The translations under genes and the position numbers were made by a program. A DNA stretch of 7,860 nucleotides from Gammaproteobacteria bacterium RIFCSPHIGHO2_12_FULL_45_12 (GTDB lineage Bacteria; Pseudomonadota; Gammaproteobacteria; DSM-16500): positions 22,673-30,532 of the forward strand of contig MGYH01000031.1 of assembly GCA_001801665.1 (NCBI GenBank), in the 5' to 3' direction. The notes beneath the pieces are model-generated. The model saw only the letters and a list, made by a program, of their open reading frames with translations, searched no databases and was not told the DNA's origin. This document shows, piece by piece, positions 5,901-7,860 of the stretch (position 1 is the stretch's first letter; each line of letters starts with the position of its first letter).

Positions 5901-6377
5901 TTATTTTTTTTTCGGCGCATCCGATGCCGGTGCGATGGAAAAATTTCCGTCCTGATAGCGTGAAACCTGACAGGTAAAGTCTCGTGTATCCACTGTCAGA
6001 TGACCGCTTAGTGTGATGTAAAGGGATTCGCCATGCAGATTGCGATTTTCTAAGCGGCAAAAATTGTGAATTTTTCCTTTTCCCGGATTAAAAGTTAAAT
6101 CGGAAACAGTGATGATATAGTTTCTGGAATAAGTAAATGCCAGCCAGAAATCATCTTTTTGGGTGACTTCATACAAATAAGGTAACACTTGTCCCCGATC
6201 AAGATCCCGAATGATTAATAGCCAGACTGGGTGACCTTGGTAAGCGGAAAAGTGAGTATAAATTTGTATGGTTTGTCCAAAGCCATCACTGCCTGTCAGT
6301 GCTGTATTGCTTTGAGCGGTGCCAAAACCAGGATAGCAGAGCATGATAATCAAGCTGAAGATGAGTTTCTTACTCAT
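5901..6377 (-). CDS. predicted exported protein of unknown function, two mature cysteines
   Basis: I do not recognise this family. The product is 158 residues. The N-terminus MSKKLIFSLIIMLCYPGFGTAQS has a basic start, a hydrophobic core and a plausible signal peptidase I site after GTA (about residue 21), so it is probably periplasmic or secreted. C14 does not sit in a lipobox. The remainder is rich in aromatic and beta-prone residues (QIYTHFSAYQGHPVWLLIIRDLD, DFWLAFTYSRNYIITVSDL) with no internal membrane helix. C107 and C136 are its only mature cysteines and could form one disulfide. The tail is PKKK. I chose the ATG at 6377 because AAGGA lies 5 bases before it and it falls 19 bases after the dsbB stop; the longer frame to 6521 would overlap dsbB extensively. 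It ends 9 bases before cystathionine beta-synthase. Confidence 0.8.
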   Translation of the reverse strand: MSKKLIFSLIIMLCYPGFGTAQSNTALTGSDGFGQTIQIYTHFSAYQGHPVWLLIIRDLDRGQVLPYLYEVTQKDDFWLAFTYSRNYIITVSDLTFNPGKGKIHNFCRLENRNLHGESLYITLSGHLTVDTRDFTCQVSRYQDGNFSIAPASDAPKKK

Positions 6378-6396
6378 GCAAATCCTTTTAACCTCA

Positions 6397-6879
6397 TTAT
6401 TTTTTCCGAAAACAATAAAAGGCAATACTGAGAAAAAATAGAAAAAACAGGAGTGACCAGTTTGCCATATCCATTGATAAAAATTGCCAGCTTTTTTCTG
6501 CGCATTCTGCGTTGGCACCAAAAAATATTTTTCGCAGCACCTCTTGCAGCGGCAGTGCTTTTAGCATGTATTGAAGGCTGGCACCGCATTCGTTTGCCGT
6601 CATCGGCGGGAAATGCTGCAGCCATATTTGTCTGGCAGCCAATATCGCGCCTGTGAGGGCAACCATGGCAGCGAGAAAAGCCATTATTTTTCTGCCCGCA
6701 TTTCGGGAAGATAAGAAAATGCCTATAAAAAAAAGGATTCCGAGCAAGCCAAAGCTAAAACGTTGCAGCAAGCAAAGTGGACAGGGCATGATGCCATCCA
6801 CATACTGAATGAACATACCCGTACCCAGTAAACCTGAAACGGCCAAAAAACAAAAAATGTAAATGGAGCGTATCGACAT
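6397..6879 (-). CDS. dsbB: disulfide bond formation protein B (quinone reductase)
   Basis: DsbB sits in the inner membrane, reoxidises the periplasmic oxidase DsbA and passes electrons to quinone. The product is 160 residues, slightly shorter than the 176 of E. coli. Four hydrophobic segments are visible (about 5-25, 40-58, 65-85 and 140-157). The first periplasmic loop has the CPLC motif, C33 and C36 (E. coli C41 and C44), followed by R40, matching the quinone-site R48. The second loop carries C98 (ANECGASLQYML) and C126 (GANAECAEKSW), equivalent to C104 and C130. All four catalytic cysteines are therefore present. It starts 4 bases after the ruvX stop with only a weak Shine-Dalgarno, suggesting coupling. 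No dsbA is in the window. Confidence 0.96.
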   Translation of the reverse strand: MSIRSIYIFCFLAVSGLLGTGMFIQYVDGIMPCPLCLLQRFSFGLLGILFFIGIFLSSRNAGRKIMAFLAAMVALTGAILAARQIWLQHFPPMTANECGASLQYMLKALPLQEVLRKIFFGANAECAEKSWQFLSMDMANWSLLFFLFFLSIAFYCFRKK

Positions 6880-6883
6880 AATT

Positions 6884-7312
6884 TTATTCTTTATAAAGAT
6901 TAAACCAATTTTGAAGTATCAATTGTGCAGCGACTTGATCCACTTGTCCATCCTGAAGTGCCTTGTAGCCGCCTTCTTGGAAAAGCCGTTCGCGGGCATC
7001 TTTTGTTGTTAAACGTTCATCCGCTTCATGTACGGGCAATTGATAGCGCTGGTTTAAAGTGAATGCAAATTGCCGGGCTTGTTCGCTGATAGGCTGGTCA
7101 CTTCCATCCATGTTAAGCGGGATGCCCACGACCAGGGCATCTGGCCGCCATTTTTGAATGAGTTTATTTAAGGCGCGCCAGTCAGGCACGCCGTTTTTAG
7201 CGGCAAGCGTGTCCAGTGGCCGTGCGGTTTGTGTGAGTGTTTGCCCAATGGCGACACCAATACGTTTTGTGCCGAAGTCAAATCCAAAAAGTATACGCGT
7301 GATGACATTCAT
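6884..7312 (-). CDS. ruvX: RuvX/YqgF family RNase H-fold nuclease
   Basis: This is the conserved YqgF protein, an RNase H-fold nuclease implicated in processing the 5' end of pre-16S rRNA and also proposed as a Holliday junction resolvase. The 142 residues match family length (E. coli 138). Conserved acidic sites are D12 in GFDFGTKRIGVAIG, the D98-E99 pair in DERLTT, and D125 in GQVDQVAAQLIL. The blocks VVGIPLNMDGSDQP and LFQEGGYKAL are also typical. The ATG at 7312 lies inside the stop region of the upstream 51-residue gene (ATGA overlap). In E. coli this gene follows yqgE, but no yqgE is seen here. Confidence 0.97.
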   Translation of the reverse strand: MNVITRILFGFDFGTKRIGVAIGQTLTQTARPLDTLAAKNGVPDWRALNKLIQKWRPDALVVGIPLNMDGSDQPISEQARQFAFTLNQRYQLPVHEADERLTTKDARERLFQEGGYKALQDGQVDQVAAQLILQNWFNLYKE

Positions 7313-7464
7313 TTCTGCCTAGCCTGTTTTTTTATTTTTTCTTGATCATTTAATGAAAAATAAATCGGGGTTTGCAGCAGAAAAATCGGTAGCCCATCAA
7401 TCATCATGGCAACGGTAAAGATGATAATAGTCTGGATGACAATGACAAAAAAAACGGCGTCCAT
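7309..7464 (-). CDS. small membrane protein of unknown function, 51 residues
   Basis: This short gene starts at an ATG at 7464 and ends with a TGA at 7311-7309 that overlaps the ruvX ATG as ATGA. The start is preceded by an excellent Shine-Dalgarno, AGGAG, 8 bases upstream. The peptide opens MDAVFFVIVIQTIIIFTVAM, a single strong transmembrane helix (about residues 3-22), continues with a moderately hydrophobic DGLPIFLLQTPIYF segment, and ends in a basic tail NDQEKIKKQARQK that is probably cytoplasmic. I do not recognise the family. The strong ribosome site, stop-start overlap and coherent membrane profile argue that it is real. The 82 bases between it and the polA stop contain no clear promoter or terminator, so it may be read from polA or from an unrecognised promoter. 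Confidence 0.75.
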   Translation of the reverse strand: MDAVFFVIVIQTIIIFTVAMMIDGLPIFLLQTPIYFSLNDQEKIKKQARQK

Positions 7465-7546
7465 CCTATTTTCTCCTGAGTGATGTGCTTACTTTAACAA
7501 ACTTCTTCTTGTCGTGCATCAGGATGTTGGGATGGCCGGGCAATTT

Positions 7547-7860
7547 TTAGTGATCAGAAGCCATATCCCAGTTTTCGCCCACGCCAATGGACACTAATAA
7601 GGGTACTTTCAAGCTGACGACTTCCGTCATGTGTTGCCGAATGGCCTCAATAAACGGCGGCAAATCTTTTTCTGCTGCTTCAAATACCAGTTCATCGTGT
7701 ACTTGCATAATCATTTTCGCATTAATCTTTTTTTCTCGCAGCCAGTGATCAATGCGTATCATGGCGAGTTTGATAATGTCGGCGGCGCTGCCTTGAAGCG
7801 GCGCGTTAATGGCGGCGCGTTCTGCTGCGCGTTGACGCGGAATTTGGCGCACATTAATGT
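7547..7860 (-). CDS. polA: DNA polymerase I, C-terminal end (cut by window edge)
   Basis: DNA polymerase I fills gaps in Okazaki-fragment maturation and excision repair. Only the last 103 or so codons of a protein normally near 900 residues are here; the frame is open to the window edge, so the gene continues beyond it. Visible family A polymerase blocks are the AAERAAINAPLQGSAADIIKLAMIRID helix region and motif C, MIMQVHDELVFEA, whose HDE holds a catalytic aspartate. The C-terminus VPLLVSIGVGENWDMASDH parallels the E. coli end VPLLVEVGSGENWDQAH. The gene ends with TAA 82 bases before the small membrane protein gene, and no terminator hairpin is evident between them. Confidence 0.97.
   Translation of the reverse strand, partial: INVRQIPRQRAAERAAINAPLQGSAADIIKLAMIRIDHWLREKKINAKMIMQVHDELVFEAAEKDLPPFIEAIRQHMTEVVSLKVPLLVSIGVGENWDMASDH

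Noticed and set aside
5904..5912. Run of nine A in transcript sense at the end of the exported protein gene, a possible slippage site
   Set aside because: It encodes the terminal KKK; slippage by one base in either direction does not join the cystathionine beta-synthase frame, so no functional fusion is suggested.
6309..6377. Lipoprotein signal with C14 as the lipidated cysteine
   Set aside because: The residues before it are I-M-L-C, which does not fit a lipobox (small residue needed at -1).
6378..6521. N-terminal extension of the exported protein
   Set aside because: It would overlap dsbB by over 120 bases and bury the signal peptide; the ATG at 6377 has a good ribosome site.

Overview
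The window suggests a gammaproteobacterium of moderate GC content. The ATP synthase subunits, RuvX (YqgF), DsbB and PolA all align by eye with their Escherichia coli counterparts. The pairing of a short eukaryote-like cystathionine beta-synthase with a cystathionine gamma-lyase fits Legionella/Coxiella-type lineages, but that placement is only an inference. Every gene I can support lies on the minus strand; I found no convincing gene on the plus strand.

In transcription order (right to left) the layout is as follows. First comes the 3' end of polA (7547-7860). After an 82-base gap follows a tight run: a 51-residue membrane protein (7309-7464) overlapping ruvX by ATGA, then ruvX, dsbB, a small exported protein of unknown function, cystathionine beta-synthase and cystathionine gamma-lyase. 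Gaps inside this run are 19 bases or less, so it is probably one transcription unit. The last two genes form a reverse transsulfuration module (homocysteine plus serine to cystathionine to cysteine). DsbB regenerates the periplasmic disulfide-forming system, and the exported protein next to it has two cysteines in its mature part.

A gene-free stretch (3406-3748) separates this unit from the ATP synthase operon. It holds two exact tandem copies of a 20-base sequence, a possible decayed third copy, a perfect 13-bp palindrome of the ATTCCCGC...GCGGGAAT type, and a near-consensus sigma70 promoter for the atp operon. The repeats look like debris of REP/RAYT-type elements, although no transposase gene is present here.

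The operon then reads atpI-atpB-atpE-atpF-atpH-atpA in the classical order, with the window ending inside atpA. Most Shine-Dalgarno sites overlap or closely follow the preceding stop codon. atpE instead has its own 48-base leader with a U-rich tract directly before a strong Shine-Dalgarno, as expected for a subunit needed in many copies.

I see no CRISPR array, RNA gene, intact mobile element or defence system. The less-described items are the 51-residue membrane protein, the exported two-cysteine protein, and the repeat-bearing spacer beside the atp promoter.
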